NCBI GenBank assembly: GCA_037576215.1
Contig: JBANDB010000014.1
Span: 1,736,001-1,800,000 of the forward strand
Direction: 5' to 3'
Source of the DNA: Armillaria gallica
Lineage: Eukaryota; Basidiomycota; Agaricomycetes; Agaricales; Physalacriaceae
Length of the DNA: 64,000 nt
The notes beneath the pieces were generated by a model. The model had not been told where the DNA came from. It did no database searches and worked only from the letters and a program-made list of their open reading frames with translations. Each line of letters begins with the position of its first letter. Position 1 is the first letter of the stretch. The position numbers and the translations under genes were made by a program. Below, piece after piece: positions 48,159 to 60,041 of this stretch.

Positions 48159-49620
48159 TTAAAACTCAAGAAACTGGTAAGTTATAGGGTCGAAGCGCTC
48201 AAAGATGGTAGCGGGTGCTTCTTCTCTAAGGAGGCCGGGCATCTCGTCTGGCGGTGGAATAGGCTGGGCCAGGAAATGACGGGTATCGTCTCCGGAAGAT
48301 GTCATGGGGACAATTGGGGCCTGACCGAACGGACGTAAGGCTGGGAGAAAGAGATACTAATTTGGAAATGCTCACGTTTATTTCCCGCCTCTCCAATGCA
48401 TCCCAGTCGACGCCTCTAAACCAGGAATGGTCCAGAATATCCTGAGGTCCGCCAATCATGTTGCCCAACCTCTGAGTTCGATCTGGGTTCAAAAAGGCTT
48501 TAACGAGACTTTTAGAAAGCGGATCCATGGTTTTCGGCCAGTGGATATGACCATTGAGAATCTTCTCGTAAATTCCGTACGGCGATTCGTCAAAAAAAGG
48601 CGGATAGCCGACGAGCATTTCATAGCATAGAACCCCACATGCCCACCAATCAGCGGCTTTACCGTGGCCATCGGATTGGATGATTTCGGGAGCAAGATAT
48701 TCGGGTGTCCCACAGAGGGTCCAAGTACGGTCGTCAACAATCTTTGCAAAGCCAAAATCGGTAAGACGGAGGTAACCACGAGAATCGAGAAGGAGATTCT
48801 CTGGTTTGAGGTCTCGGTAGATGATATTGAAGGAATGGAGGTATTTAAGCGCTAAAATGATGGTGGCCAAATAAAACCTAGTGACGTCTGGGGTGAACCT
48901 GTGGGCTCTGCGAAGGTGGGTGAAGAGCTCTCCGCCAGGGACGTATGACATGAGCATGTAGACATTCAAGCTGTCCTGGAATGTGGCGAAGAGGTCGACA
49001 ACAAACGGGTGATGCACCCTTGAAAGGATGTACCGCTCGGCGTTGACGTGCTCGACTTGTCGGAGACGGACAATCTCCGTCTTGCGCAGCACCTTCATCG
49101 CGAAGTGACTCTGGGTGCCTGTTGATCCTCGATGTCGGACGAGGAGGACGCGACCGAAGGTTCCCGTCCCTGAGGGTATGTTGTGAGGAAATAGAAGGCA
49201 CCGAGCTGACTGTCGACTCACCTAGTACGCCTCTGACCTCGAAATCCGTCAGCTTGAGGCCGTTTTTCTGGAGGTGGACCTGCTCATCCTCGAGTAAGCG
49301 TAAAGGCCGTTGTGGGTTGTCTATTGACGGGGCCACTACTGATTCAGGCGACTGGGGCTGGTAGTCGACGTCGGGACCACTGTACCGCGGCTCGACGTCG
49401 ACAATGATGGAATCGTCTCCATCGTCCATGTCGGTGTCCTCAATAGTGAGTGCAGTGCGTCCTGGAGACAACGGAGGCGTTATAGGTGCATCTGGGATGA
49501 CAACCTGGGAATCACGTCTGAGGGGGCGGGGATGGAGGTACGGGCGGGGAGAGCAGCGAGGTCGACGGGAGGGTAAGGCATGGAAGCAGAACGTGGCATT
49601 TTGAGAGACTCAATCGTCAT
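48159..49620 (-). CDS. cAMP-dependent protein kinase catalytic subunit
   Basis: This is PKA catalytic subunit, effector of the cAMP nutrient/morphogenesis pathway. The start is ATG at 49620 (MTIESLKMPRSASMPYPP); a second ATG at 49599 is possible. A 50 nt intron (about 49487-49536) is needed to reach ITPPLSPGRTALTIED. After LTDFEVRGVLG a GTGAGT intron joins to GTGTFGRVLLVRHR. The kinase core is canonical: FAMKVLRKTEI (VAIK-type Lys), NAERYILSRVHHPFVVDL, YRDLKPENLLLD, TDFGFAKIV, and the activation loop WTLCGTPEYLAPE with the PDK1-site Thr. WWACGVLCYEMLVGYPPF follows. The AGC C-terminal tail, after a last intron, ends DPITYQFLEF at 48159, close to the FxxF end of PKA. A CRE-like TGACGTCA lies 326 bp upstream. 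Confidence 0.95.
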
Positions 49621-51170
49621 TGTTAACGAAGAGGGTCGCCAAAAGCGGTGATTAGGCAAGACTGAGAGAGAAGGAAGGGGTGGATATATGCTACTTAGTC
49701 GGTAACCAAGCAGAAAAGAAGCAAACTATGCTGAACTATGAGAATCGCCGAAACCATGTGGCAGCTCGGTGCCAGTAAAGCTTTCACTCACCTCCACGAT
49801 TTGTCCAAGCGACAACGACAACGAACACCGCAGCTGCTCAACGACCGCCAAGCGTGGGGGCCAGACAAAAGTCACCACCTGGCATCCAAATATTCGGCCC
49901 ATCAAAGTCAATCCTGCTGTCCAAATCAGTCCACATTTCAAATCATGACGTCAATCAAATCACACGTGATCCTGCGCGTCGCGCCGTATTGATCATGATC
50001 GTGCTTCAGTGAGTGTTGCTACAGTGTCGTAACGCACGAAAGGCCCAGGAACAAGGTCGATTTGTATATTGGAGGACTGTACGACCAATGGCGACTGCCC
50101 GCTCCTTTTCCTACAGCATGGTAAAGACAGGAAGCCAAGCCATCCAATCAGCCGCTTAGTATCAGGAATACTTCATCAATATGATGAGGTTAAACATAGA
50201 CTCCTGTGCGTCGCAGAAGGTATCCATGCCTGTCGGTATGATGATGATACCCGGGTTTCGTTTACGGCATACAGTATAGCCTCTCAAGTAGCTCCATCAC
50301 AGATGGACGGTCTGGCCTTTTACTATAGGCTCTAGACTGAATGTTCCAACACGAACCCTGACTTTAAGTTTAGTCCAATGCCCAGTGAGCCAGGAAAGAA
50401 GCAGCTAGCTCACCTTCTCTTCAGTAGCGGGCTTGATGAATTAATTAACAAGGAAGATCATATACACAATTATGGACCAACCTCCATACAGCAACCTTAG
50501 TGTTTCAGCCGGCACCGAGTTATGGGTAATGGCCCACCACCAATCCCGCGAACCGCAAACTGCAACATCAATTTGACCAGTATTGCAATGCTATGCGAGA
50601 GCCAATTTGGTAATATTGCTGTCCTAAATCTGTGCCTTCTGAATCTTAGCATTTGTGGGAAGGAAACTATATACTCCAAGCACTTTTTCGTCAAAGGCGC
50701 GTATTTCCAATTAAAGTCAAAAACTGGATGGCGGGAACGTCGATCATGACGGATGCGCTCTGGATTGTTCATGTCATCCCTGAGCCCCCTTTACATCCAG
50801 CCAAAATTTCGATGGTCAGCGACAAATTCCCATCTGCATCTGCTCCAAGCTAGGCCCGCTAATTGTTGGCGAGTGAGAGTCTGTGAGAGTTGCGGAGAGC
50901 TAAGCAGTAGGGTTTTTACCCAATTCAGAATCCATTGGAATGAGTGTAGAATCCATGACTGATTCTGGGCCACACGAGAGGCAAAAGACTGGCGAGAACG
51001 ATTGACGCCACAGTTGTCGGACTTAAAAACTCACGTATGATATACATAAGCTCGAAGCCTAGATCATAAGCGAAGAAGAATCCAGGAATGCATCTCACAA
51101 ATACATAGAAATGAGCTTAAATTCCAAAGTGCAAAATGCGGTGTAGAATAACAGAGAGAAAGTACAGAAA
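49621..51170. other. 1.55 kb region between PKA start and muskelin stop
   Basis: This contains the PKA promoter (CRE and CACGTG at 49946-49968). Frames up to 91 codons occur around 50500-50770 on both strands without recognisable motifs. No gene is called. Confidence 0.4.
49946..49953. promoter_or_regulatory. CRE palindrome TGACGTCA upstream of PKA gene
   Basis: A perfect 8 bp cAMP-response element lies 326 bp before the PKA start codon, with a CACGTG palindrome 10 bp further on (49963-49968). Such sites are bound by bZIP and bHLH factors respectively. In-window evidence is the sequence only. Confidence 0.5.
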
Positions 51171-54089
51171 TCACACACAATCAGCATCTACCATATCCAA
51201 CAAGCTCCCGTCAGGCTGCTTCGCATCACTCGACACATACCCCAGCAGCTCCTCAAATACCTCAGTCCTCTGCTTGAACCGCTCAGCGTCCACCTCCCCT
51301 TCTGGCTCCGCAGCCCGCCTCAATAGATCACCAGTAATCGATAGACGCTCCATCGGCGCTTTAATCGCGACCTCGTTTGTCCACACCTCCGTGTCATCCT
51401 CGGGGGTATTCGGGCGCGAGCGCTTTCGAGGCGGCGAGTCCTCGTGCTCCGATGGGTATTTCTGGGCTACCAGCGTAGGCGGCTGGGGTGTCAGCAAGTG
51501 CGTGAGCAAGGACCGGAAGAGCTCCGTTTCTGTTGGATCGTTGTGGTCTACAACGCTCGACACGTCCGTTTGCAGGAAGGCTAGAGCTTTTACTTGGGAT
51601 ACCGTTTCGCTCATTTCTCGGAACCTACCAGACCAGCATGATTCAGTGGTCATTTAAGATGAGATGGACAGCAGCTTACTGTTGTTGTCGAAGCCGGAAT
51701 TTCGCTCTACGTATAATCTCCTTGACTGCTGGTCTACTCTAATCAGCCTGTGGATACGGATGAGTATATGAGGACATACCGAACAAGGTTCATGCGCCAG
51801 AAATCATCAAGCCGCACCTCCTTACCGCCTTCCTGTTTGTCTTCGCCGTCTACGGCACGCTCCATCGCTCCCGTGATACCCGCATTCCCGCCATGCATGA
51901 ACACCGTCTTCGTGTTTGGATCGTATACCACCTGATGCGCGTATCGAGGAACAGGTTCTTGACACGGATGGCGACTCTTCCGCTCCTGCTGCTCGGGGAG
52001 CACCTTCACCCATCGTCCTGGTTGTGAGTGATACCGGAAGATCCAATTCGTCGGTTCTGATGGGAGAACGGTCAGCGAACCAGCATGAGGGGCCCGTGTA
52101 AGTCCACAGAATCTAGGAGGGTGAATCAAAACATTGCATGAATATTGTGTTCATCACACTCACATGTATAGTTCTTTTAGGCGAGGATCAATGACGGCCC
52201 GCTGAGTGAAACATGCATCCGGCCCTCCAGAAGTAGTGAAGTTCGAGAATAGTTCCGTGACGGTGTTGGTGGCGATATCATAGGCATACATATCAGATAA
52301 GTACTTGTCATCTCGCTGGCCAGCAAAGATGAACAGCGTCTTTGTTGTTGGCTCGAGTACCATCGAATGTCCTAGAACAACATTAACCAATATCAATGCA
52401 CGCAGCCATAAATACTCACCGAAGCGAGAAGGGATACTCTTCGAAGAGTCTGTAGGGCTGCGTTATAATTAGCAACAGAGAACAAACAAAAAAAACTGAA
52501 CCAATTACTGAAGATGCTTCCACTTGCTCAGACGCACATTGTAACTGTAGAGTCCCGAGTACTTGACAGCCACATCGTTGTCCACAACCCGTCCACCAAA
52601 GACATACAGAATCTGAGCATCGCTATCCATAACCATCTGGTGATCAAATATCAGAGGCGGTCCGCCTGATGCCTGAACAGATCTATTCATCAGTTCATCT
52701 TCACCCAAAGATCCACAGCCAAGCGCACCGCAGTATCAAAAGCCAGATAGTCCCATTTTCCAGAATCCGCACCACGAGTGTGATACCTGTAAAACTCCGA
52801 ACAGGGAACAGCAGGAGCCGCGGCTGTTTCCGTCCTCGCATCACTCGGGGGTTTCAACGAATCACCATCACCCAGTCTCCCAAATACATATATGCTCCCC
52901 GTCTTGTAATCGAACACCATCTTATGGCAGGACCGTGCGCCCGGGGCATTTTGCTCCGAAGATGTGCTATGGCAAAGGACGCGCCACTTGTCATCCTTGA
53001 TATCGTACGCCCAGAAATCATCCAAACTCTTCTCACCGGTCCAACCACCGAAGAGGTAGATAATGCTCCGCGCAGTGTCGATGCACATGGCGTGTCCACC
53101 GCGAAGGCAAGGGATGTCCCCGTCCGCATTAGTTCCATGGAGCCGCTGCCATACAGCATGGGGCTGGCACGATTGAAGGTACTCTGTAAAGAGCCCTGTG
53201 TCTGACATTTGTACGAGAAGGCGTTCGGCGTCGTCCCAGTTTCCACGCAGAACAATAGCATCATAGAGATCCGACACAAGTGGATGCTCGACGCGGAGCC
53301 CGGCGCGCTCGAGGATAGTTGCGTACGGCGAGAGAAGTCGACGTTGACGGAGGTGCTTGAGGATGAGCCGGAGAGCGGTTGTTTCGCGAAACTCGTCAAA
53401 CTCCTTCTGAACATCCTGTATGTATGCGGGGTCCGAGATGCCTGCCATGGAGACGAACCATATCGAAGGATGAAAACCGGGCGAATGGGAGCTGTCCTGG
53501 GGTGTAAGGAAACATACAGCCATGAATACCAGCGGGGACGCACGATATAGGTATTATCTTCACGAAGCGCGTAGGGAAGCACACGCCCGAATTGTTCGTA
53601 TGTCGAATGGCGAACGTTTCGGACGTGCTGTCGTTCTTGAGTACGCCACGATATATTTCAGTCAGGTTGTCTTCTGTCATCCCGACAGATATCTGGAATT
53701 CTTTCACGTTGCATGGATGAGCTGGATCTTACTTTAGTTGCAAATACATATCGCTGAGAAGAGCCCATACATTTAATGTGCTGGGCCGCCCCAGATTCAG
53801 CATTGCGTAGCATGGACGAATGGACAACGCACCTTTCCAAATGTTATGCTCTCTTGATTCCCGGAAATGTCAGCAGAGTAATACTACTGAGGAGGTCGGA
53901 TACTCAACTGACGACGGCAAGCGAGTGCAGACGTAAGAGTATCCATTGTTTTGTGGCGCCATGTGTTGCACCACTCCATCTGCTTGACTGGTCTGCTGGA
54001 CTGTCGACGAGTATGTTTTCTGGTGCATACTGGCCGCTGTGAGGAGAGCCTTGGGCGATGGAATACAAGAGTGGAACGGATGGCTTCAT
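51171..54089 (-). CDS. muskelin-like kelch/LisH-CTLH protein
   Basis: Muskelin (MKLN1) is a subunit of the GID/CTLH E3 ubiquitin ligase in animals and many fungi. The start is ATG at 54089 (MKPSVPLLYSIAQGSPHSGQ), then YAPENILVDSPADQSSRWSG, the discoidin-like muskelin N-domain. It continues CNMKEFQISVGMTEDNLTEI and IRHTNNSGVCFPTRFVKIIP. A LisH/CTLH segment is IQDVQKEFDEFRETTALRLI, then LRQRRLLSPYATILERAGLR and LVSDLYDAIVLRGNWDDAER. Kelch repeats follow: CLRGGHAMCIDTARSIIYLF (GGWTG), GARSCHKMVFDYKTGSIYVF (GRLGD), FDHQMVMDSDAQILYVFGGR, RFGHSMVLEPTTKTLFIFAG and PRYAHQVVYDPNTKTVFMHG. The C-terminal exon ends VDADCV at 51171. The domain order matches muskelin. Introns are short and numerous. Confidence 0.92.
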
Positions 54090-54368
54090 GGTGGCAGTCG
54101 AAGGTCAAGCTCAAGTCAGGCACCGTGCCGACATTTCCGTGAAATTTCATCTCAAGATTTGCTCAAGATCTCAAAATCATGTGGACCCACTTTGGTCAAG
54201 CCGTCACGGCATCCACGACGCCTCCACAAAGGAACTGATTTGGATAACATTAAAATACAAGAGATACAATGGAGATAAATATCGGAGATGCGAATGGAAT
54301 AGAGCCTGATCATGACGCGTCCTCGGGACCACCCTGAAAGCAAGTCATCAGTCCGCAGCATCATTCAT

Positions 54369-56062
54369 CTAAGAATTCGCACTTGCATATGTGATATAGT
54401 CAGGGCTCTCACAAGCCTTGTACTCTTTCAACAACTCTTCGCACGTTGCTCTACATGGGAAAATCAGCTGAGACCCAACAGCAGTTGGGTGAAAACAAAC
54501 CGTGCATCATCGAATTCTTCCAGTCCATTCTCAAACATCTTCTCCTTCTTATACTGCTCCATGAACGCATTCCGCTTTCTCAGCCTGTCAAACTGGTCCA
54601 GCATACGCTTGAATAGCTGAAAAAGAAAAGGCTAAGCGTGAAATGTCAATGGCAGGATGACATACGCACCGAGGCAATACTCGTATGGTTAGCCAGCATC
54701 AGACCGCTCACACGATGGTTCGTCTGTATGTAGGGTGATCTTCGTGTTAGCGCTACCTGTATCGAAGCCGGTCCCCACGGGATGAAGTTGGCGAGCTGCC
54801 GTTCCCGGATTCGGAGTAGTGACTGATGTACATCAGTCGGATCGACATCTCCCTGGATGATATTCAATATAGAAATATAGCACGCTGTCTTGCTCGGAGT
54901 CGTGGAGACCATACGGTTCTTGGGCTGCAACAGTCGGCGCATCACGTCTAGGACGGTCGTCCGTCGGATGGGTTTTGCCTGGTGATGGAATTAGCACGAA
55001 GATGAGGATGAAGTGGGTGACATGCCTTGTCGATCTGGTCGCTGGTAAAGGGTGTGTAGGAGGTCATCAAGAAGTGGCACCGAGGTGTGGGGATCAAGGA
55101 CGCGATTATCCCAACCAGGTCATTGTTCATGTATCCAGGATAGCGAAGCGTCTGTGTGCTAGCTGCCATCACGGTCGACACCTACATAGCTCAGCAGAGT
55201 TGTTTCAAAAATGGAATAACACGTACAAGCTGATTTGTTTGGTCAAACGTAGGAGTCTGCACATGCAGTCTATCCGCCGATATACGCGCCAGAGCACCGT
55301 TATCCAGCACCACCACGGAATCAGCGTGATTCACGAGCCGCTTGAGTGTCAGTATCGAGTTGTACGGCTGCACGACGACGTCGCCCTCCTGGGCGTTAGG
55401 AAACACGCTGTACGTCTGTATGAGTTTCTTTGGGAATTTGTCGTTTAGCCTCTCGAGGAGGAACGATCCCAGTCCGGAGCCTGTTCCGCCTGCTATTGAG
55501 TGCATCAGCATGAAGCCCTGGGATTTGTTTAGACATGGATAGCAAGGGAGAAAAACGCAGGCGCACCTCTAGCGAGTCGCTCCCTTCAGCCTCGCGGTCG
55601 ATCATCTCCATGACCTCTTCGTATATCCTCTCGCCGGCTGCGTAGCCTTGCGCCCAGTTGTTCCCCGCGCCGCCGCCGTCCTTGGAGACGAATATGTTTT
55701 CGGGGTTGTACAGGTTCGCATAGGGTGAGGCCAGAATATTGTTGATGACCTTGAAGAGCGACTTAGCAGCAGCAGTAGATGGGGTGCTGCACTCACCCGC
55801 GGCTCGAGGTCGACGAGGATGGCGCGTGGGATGTAGTGCTCGTCATCTGCCTGATAGAAGAACACGTCTTTCCTGTCGCCTCCTTCGGTGGCCCATTCCT
55901 CCAGGATTCCTTCTTTGTTGATGCCATGCTCCGCGCAGAGGCGCTGCCAGTACACAGAACCCACTGATTCAACGTTAGATGGCAAGATGTACGAAAGAAA
56001 AGAAGATCTTTACTTTGATTGCCACATTGGCCTAGCTGGACTGTCACGATTTCACGGGGCAT
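54369..56062 (-). CDS. TUBG: gamma-tubulin
   Basis: Gamma-tubulin nucleates microtubules at spindle pole bodies. The start is ATG at 56062 ([16 protein letters not shown]); after an intron comes [14 protein letters not shown], then [20 protein letters not shown] and [13 protein letters not shown]. Later exons give [35 protein letters not shown], the GTP-binding loop [18 protein letters not shown] and [20 protein letters not shown]. They continue [16 protein letters not shown] and [20 protein letters not shown], then [20 protein letters not shown] and [20 protein letters not shown]. The last exon is [20 protein letters not shown], ending ASANS at 54369. The sequence is complete and well conserved. 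Its 5' flank is unusual: a truncated copia relic ends about 35 bp upstream of the start codon. Confidence 0.97.
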
Positions 56063-56094
56063 GGTCGTGGCTTGATGAAGGACGCGAGAGCGAT

Positions 56095-58110
56095 GCGTCC
56101 CTCTTCATAACCTACAAAGATCGCTTCAAATCTCCATGGCCCAGCTTTAGTACAAAGTTCGGGGGGAATGGTTACGAAACATTGGCACCCCCATCTCCGC
56201 AGGTGGGATAAGTCGGGGATCTCGTTATGCATGGCTTCATGAGGTGTCTTTCCATCAGGGAGAGTTGAGGTGGGTAACCGTCTTCTCGTGTAGGCAGCGG
56301 TCAGGACGGCGTCTCCCCAGAAAGACATGGGGAGACCAGAGTCAGCGAGGAGGGTTTGAACATCATCTTCTATGGTGCGTATGAATCGTTCTGCCTTGCC
56401 GTTCTGTTGGTGGGTGTAGGGAGCCGTTTCCTGAAGTTCTATGCCCAACTCCTTGAGGTGTTTACCGAGTTCACCCTTTGTGAGTTCCTTCGCACCATCA
56501 CATCGTACTTTTTTGACTTTTTCATCCGTCTGGTTTTCCCATTTAGCCTGGGTGTCCTTGAACGAGCGAGTCACCTCGTTTTTCTTCACCATCAAATCTG
56601 CATTGTTGTACGAGGTGCAGTCATCCAGGATGGTGAAGAAATACTCTTGTTTCTGAGGTGTCTTCACAGGCATGGGTCCACATGTGTCCATATGTAGGAG
56701 TTCCAGTGGGATGGTAGTACGATTTGCATTGTGATCGTATGGCGCTTGCTGACGTTTTCCTATGATGCAGGATGGGCAGTACTCGTGAGGAGCCTTGCCA
56801 TTCCAGGTGACACCTTTCACTCTCGCTTTTCCAGTCACAATACGCTTAGTTGTTTCCTGACTCGGGTGTCCAGCCTGGCAGTGCCACAAGTATGCGTCGA
56901 GATCGGGTTTTTGGAATGGCAGTATTGCGTGAGCAGAGGCATTCTGGTTGTCATCGTTGGGGGTAATGTATGTGCAATTTAGGAAGGAAAGACGGCCTAT
57001 TACATCCGCTTGGAATGAAAGGCCGCTGAGGGTCTTATAGTATTTGGGAAAGTAACATGTAGTCTTGTTCTTTCCAAAACCGATATACATTCCTGTTTTC
57101 CGTTAACGTCCAACGGATATGAGGTTTATCGGGGAGTCAGGGGCATGGAGGCAGTCTTGTAGAACAACGGTGGCTGTCCAACCATCGACATTTGTTGAGA
57201 ATCCCACTTCGCCCACAGCTTTTGTGGGAAGAGTACCACAATTGGGCCGCTGCTGACGACGTAAATGGTTTCGGGGAGACGTCATATGTATGGAATACTG
57301 AACCGTCTTTGATTATGTGGTGCGCTTTAACCCGAGTCAAGAAGAGAGTTGTACGTTTGCATGGCTGAGAAGAAGGTTTTTGGGTTTGTCACTTATGTCG
57401 ATTAAAGCATTTGCCATAGGTTGTATGCTTTACATGAGCCGGAGATATAAGAGTAAAATGTCTTCGTTGTTTTTGGCAGGTTCGTTACAGGTATTCGACT
57501 TGGTATGTTCGTCGACTGATAAATCATCAGCCATTGCATCTGCAGGTGCTTCGCCAGACATGTAGTTTGCCCTGGGCATCAGTTTGGCTTTGCGTCTCTC
57601 CTCGTACTTTTCTTTTGCCTCGGTCGCCGCCTCTCGTGCCAGCAGGTGGCAGTTGTATGTCCTATTGGGTAGGGACATTTCGGGTTTCCGCATTGAGGGC
57701 GAGGAGCTTTCGGCATTGCTTCTGATCAGTGGTCATGCGGTGGACGAAGTTTGGGATAGCGACAATGGAGGTACAGTTCACCGCAAGTTTCTTGTGTTCG
57801 AGTAGTGCGTACTGAATATTTCCGCCCCCATAGCGACGGCATAGACTGATAGGCTTCTCTCATGGTGCATCTCTGCCCGGTAACGGGGTCATTCTGGAGT
57901 GGGAGCATTCCGATGATCGTTCTTGATAGTCAGGCGCTTGAGTACTCCATATACAATCGCGTCCCTTCTTGTGCCAATTAACCCATTCTTGGTAGTGATG
58001 GGGGGCGAGTATTGGTTCAGGGACGGGTGGGTAGGATGGAATGTTGAACGGGCCAGTTCACTCATCGGGGAGGGAGGGTCGCACGCGTGAGGGAAGGTGT
58101 TGCCAAGCAT
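56095..58110 (-). mobile_element. Ty1/copia retrotransposon relic (gag-protease-integrase), truncated
   Basis: This is a minus-strand relic. From the 5' side, a gag-like region (about 57430-58110) is broken by frame changes near 57905 (RLTIKNDHRNA continues out of frame as LPLQNDPVTGQRCTMREAYQ). A frame-broken protease region follows, with FSTNVDGWTATVVLQDCLHA and PDSPINLISVGR, ended by TAA at 57103. In the same frame beyond the stop, GMYIGFGKNKTTCYFPKYYK leads into the GAG-pre-integrase zinc motif (LWHCQAGHPS and EYCPSC). The integrase core has HMDTCGPMPV, RCDGAKELTKGE and THQQNGKAERFIRTIEDD, i.e. the D, D and E residues. The match stops after FEAIFVGYEEGR (about 56095). Reverse transcriptase, RNase H and LTRs are absent, so the copy is dead. 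Confidence 0.88.
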
Positions 58111-58592
58111 GTGTCAACTATCTCAAATCCTATTTAGGCAATGACCGCTCATCTCATCCCATCATTACATAGCACGGTACCTTCAGGCACGTCGGACGAA
58201 GGGATACAGGTGACAGCACCACGAAACTCGTGGCCAAACCTCACTACCCTCTACTTATCCCCTAAGCCGACGACCGAGAAACCCCGACAGACTTCCCATA
58301 GACGTACAGGCGCAAGCATAACTCTTACCGGCATCTAACGCCGAATATGCGGCGTGTTCTGGTGGCTCGACCACAGTTTTTCAGAGGCGGCATTTGCGGC
58401 GCCCTCGCTCAAGTCTTGGTCTTACCAGTTCTCTCTATCGCAGCCTCTATCGCCAGCATATGGCTCGAAACGGTCAGGGCCTCTATTCTTCACGGGTCCC
58501 TTACGACCATGAAGCAGGTGCAATTTATCGCTACCATCAACTTGTTGCTGCAAATATCCGAAGCTATTCTCCATTAAATAATTGGACTGCGA
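58111..58592. other. 482 bp region, no gene seen
   Basis: This is bounded by the gag end of the copia relic and the stop of the dioxygenase gene. No LTR could be identified by eye. Frames of 76 and 105 codons on + partly overlap the dioxygenase gene and show no motif. Confidence 0.4.
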
Positions 58593-59832
58593 CTACAATC
58601 CAAATGCTATGGTGGGTATCCCATACAAAGCATTCAGAACCTTTACTTTACCCGTTTCTGCAGCTCCAGCTGCAATGTACAACGGGACAAAGTGATCCTC
58701 TCTGGGGTTAGCGGCACGGAAGCCGGGGTGCTTGGTCAGATTGAACATGGCCTGTTTTCGCTCCTCAGGCTACAGACAGAGGGTCAGATCCTAGGACCCA
58801 GAACCGTCAACGAGCAGGAGCGCACCTCGGGTTTTGTTACGGCATCCAGAATGGCCTTGTCAAAGTCCTTAACAATTGGCTTTGCTGAATTAGGATCAAA
58901 GGAGGAAAAGTCGCGTAAATTGTGGATAGGTAAGCCCCCGCTAAGGACGAGTATGCCTTCTTCCCTTGGGGAGAGGTGGGTTATTGGATTGAAGCGACTT
59001 GAAGTAAATCTGACCTCAATGCAGCTACGGTCTTGCCGAGCTTCCAGTTGGCCTCAGGGGACATGGAGGAATCGATGGAAACTTGAACGATAGGCGTGTC
59101 CATGAATTCTTCACCAAACATATATCTAAATGGAACAAAGACGCCATGGTCTAATCCAGGACCCTCAAATCCACGGCCGTCGTCGCCGCGAGATTCGAGT
59201 TTTGTGGTGGTGCGGACGAGATAATTGGCCTGAACGATGTCAAGACGCGGTATTGGGTAGATGACGGGCCGTACCTCTTTGTACAGCTGCACAATCCGCT
59301 GTGAAATACCTGAATCTCCTTTTGACCTAAACTTCAATTTGTACAATTCAGCCGGGAAGCCAAAGTAGTCCATTAACAATGGGTTCTCGGAGCCATAATC
59401 GGTTACTAAGTAGGCGTAAGGACAAGTTTGGTAGATGATCACCGGATACGCACCCAGTCTTTCGCCCAGTGTCTCCCAGTGTGCACTAAACACGACGATC
59501 CCGCGAGGCTTGTACTTTTGCAAGAGTACCGGGCCAAAGTCCTTGAGGAAATTTGCGAGAGGACCCTTGGGCCCCTGCCAGTCTCCGATCCCCCCACCGC
59601 GGCTGAGGTGCTCCGGGTAAGCGAGAGAGGGACTGCCGTGGGCGTAGAAGAAAGCGGGTATGTTGTCCGGTGTGGATGGGAGCGAGTCCAAGGCAGCTTT
59701 CCATTCGGACTGGTTCATGGGAAGGGGTGACGTCATGGCGGGCCGGAAGCGCTTGAAGAACGTTGCACGGGGAAGGAGATATATGGTGGATATGGCGGAG
59801 AGCAGGAAGAAGAGGACGAGTTTTGTGGACAT
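58593..59832 (-). CDS. LigB-type extradiol ring-cleavage dioxygenase (DODA-like) with N-terminal hydrophobic segment
   Basis: This is a class III extradiol dioxygenase, related to plant/bacterial 4,5-DOPA dioxygenases; it needs Fe(II) and opens catechol rings. The start is ATG at 59832. A hydrophobic N-terminus (LVLFFLLSAISTIYLLP) predicts a signal peptide or anchor. The core has PAFFYAHGSPSLAYPEHLSR (metal His), GIVVFSAHWETLGERLGAYP (metal His), GLDHGVFVPFRYMFGEEF (catalytic His region) and DTPIVQVSIDSSMSPEANWK. Exon 2 gives GILVLSGGLPIHNLRDFSSF. Exon 3 gives RAANPREDHFVPLYIAAGAA (conserved His) and ends GIPTIAFGL at 58593. Both introns are GT..AG and keep frame. Conserved His residues are intact, so activity is likely; the substrate is unknown. 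It is divergent from the cytochrome b561 gene, 209 bp away. Confidence 0.9.
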
Positions 59833-60041
59833 GGATTAGTGGGCTGGCCTGCATCTTTATTTAAAGCGCTTTGACGTGAACACTATTACGCGGGGTGACT
59901 AAGATTGATGCTTGACATCGCACCCAATGTAATCGACCGGGTATCCAATCAGGTTCCTCCGTTCAAGCGCCCGTTGGTTTGGATCCTTACCAACTTCACG
60001 TCTCAGGATACGTGGCATCCTCCATGAAGTCTTTATAAGCC
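59833..60041. promoter_or_regulatory. bidirectional promoter of dioxygenase and cytochrome b561 genes
   Basis: 209 bp lie between divergent start codons (59832 on -, 60042 on +). A TATTTAAA-like sequence lies about 25 bp before the dioxygenase ATG on its strand (59858-59866). Confidence 0.5.

Noticed and set aside
58692..59093. 133-codon plus-strand open frame
   Set aside because: It is antisense to exons 1-3 of the LigB dioxygenase, which keeps all conserved His motifs.
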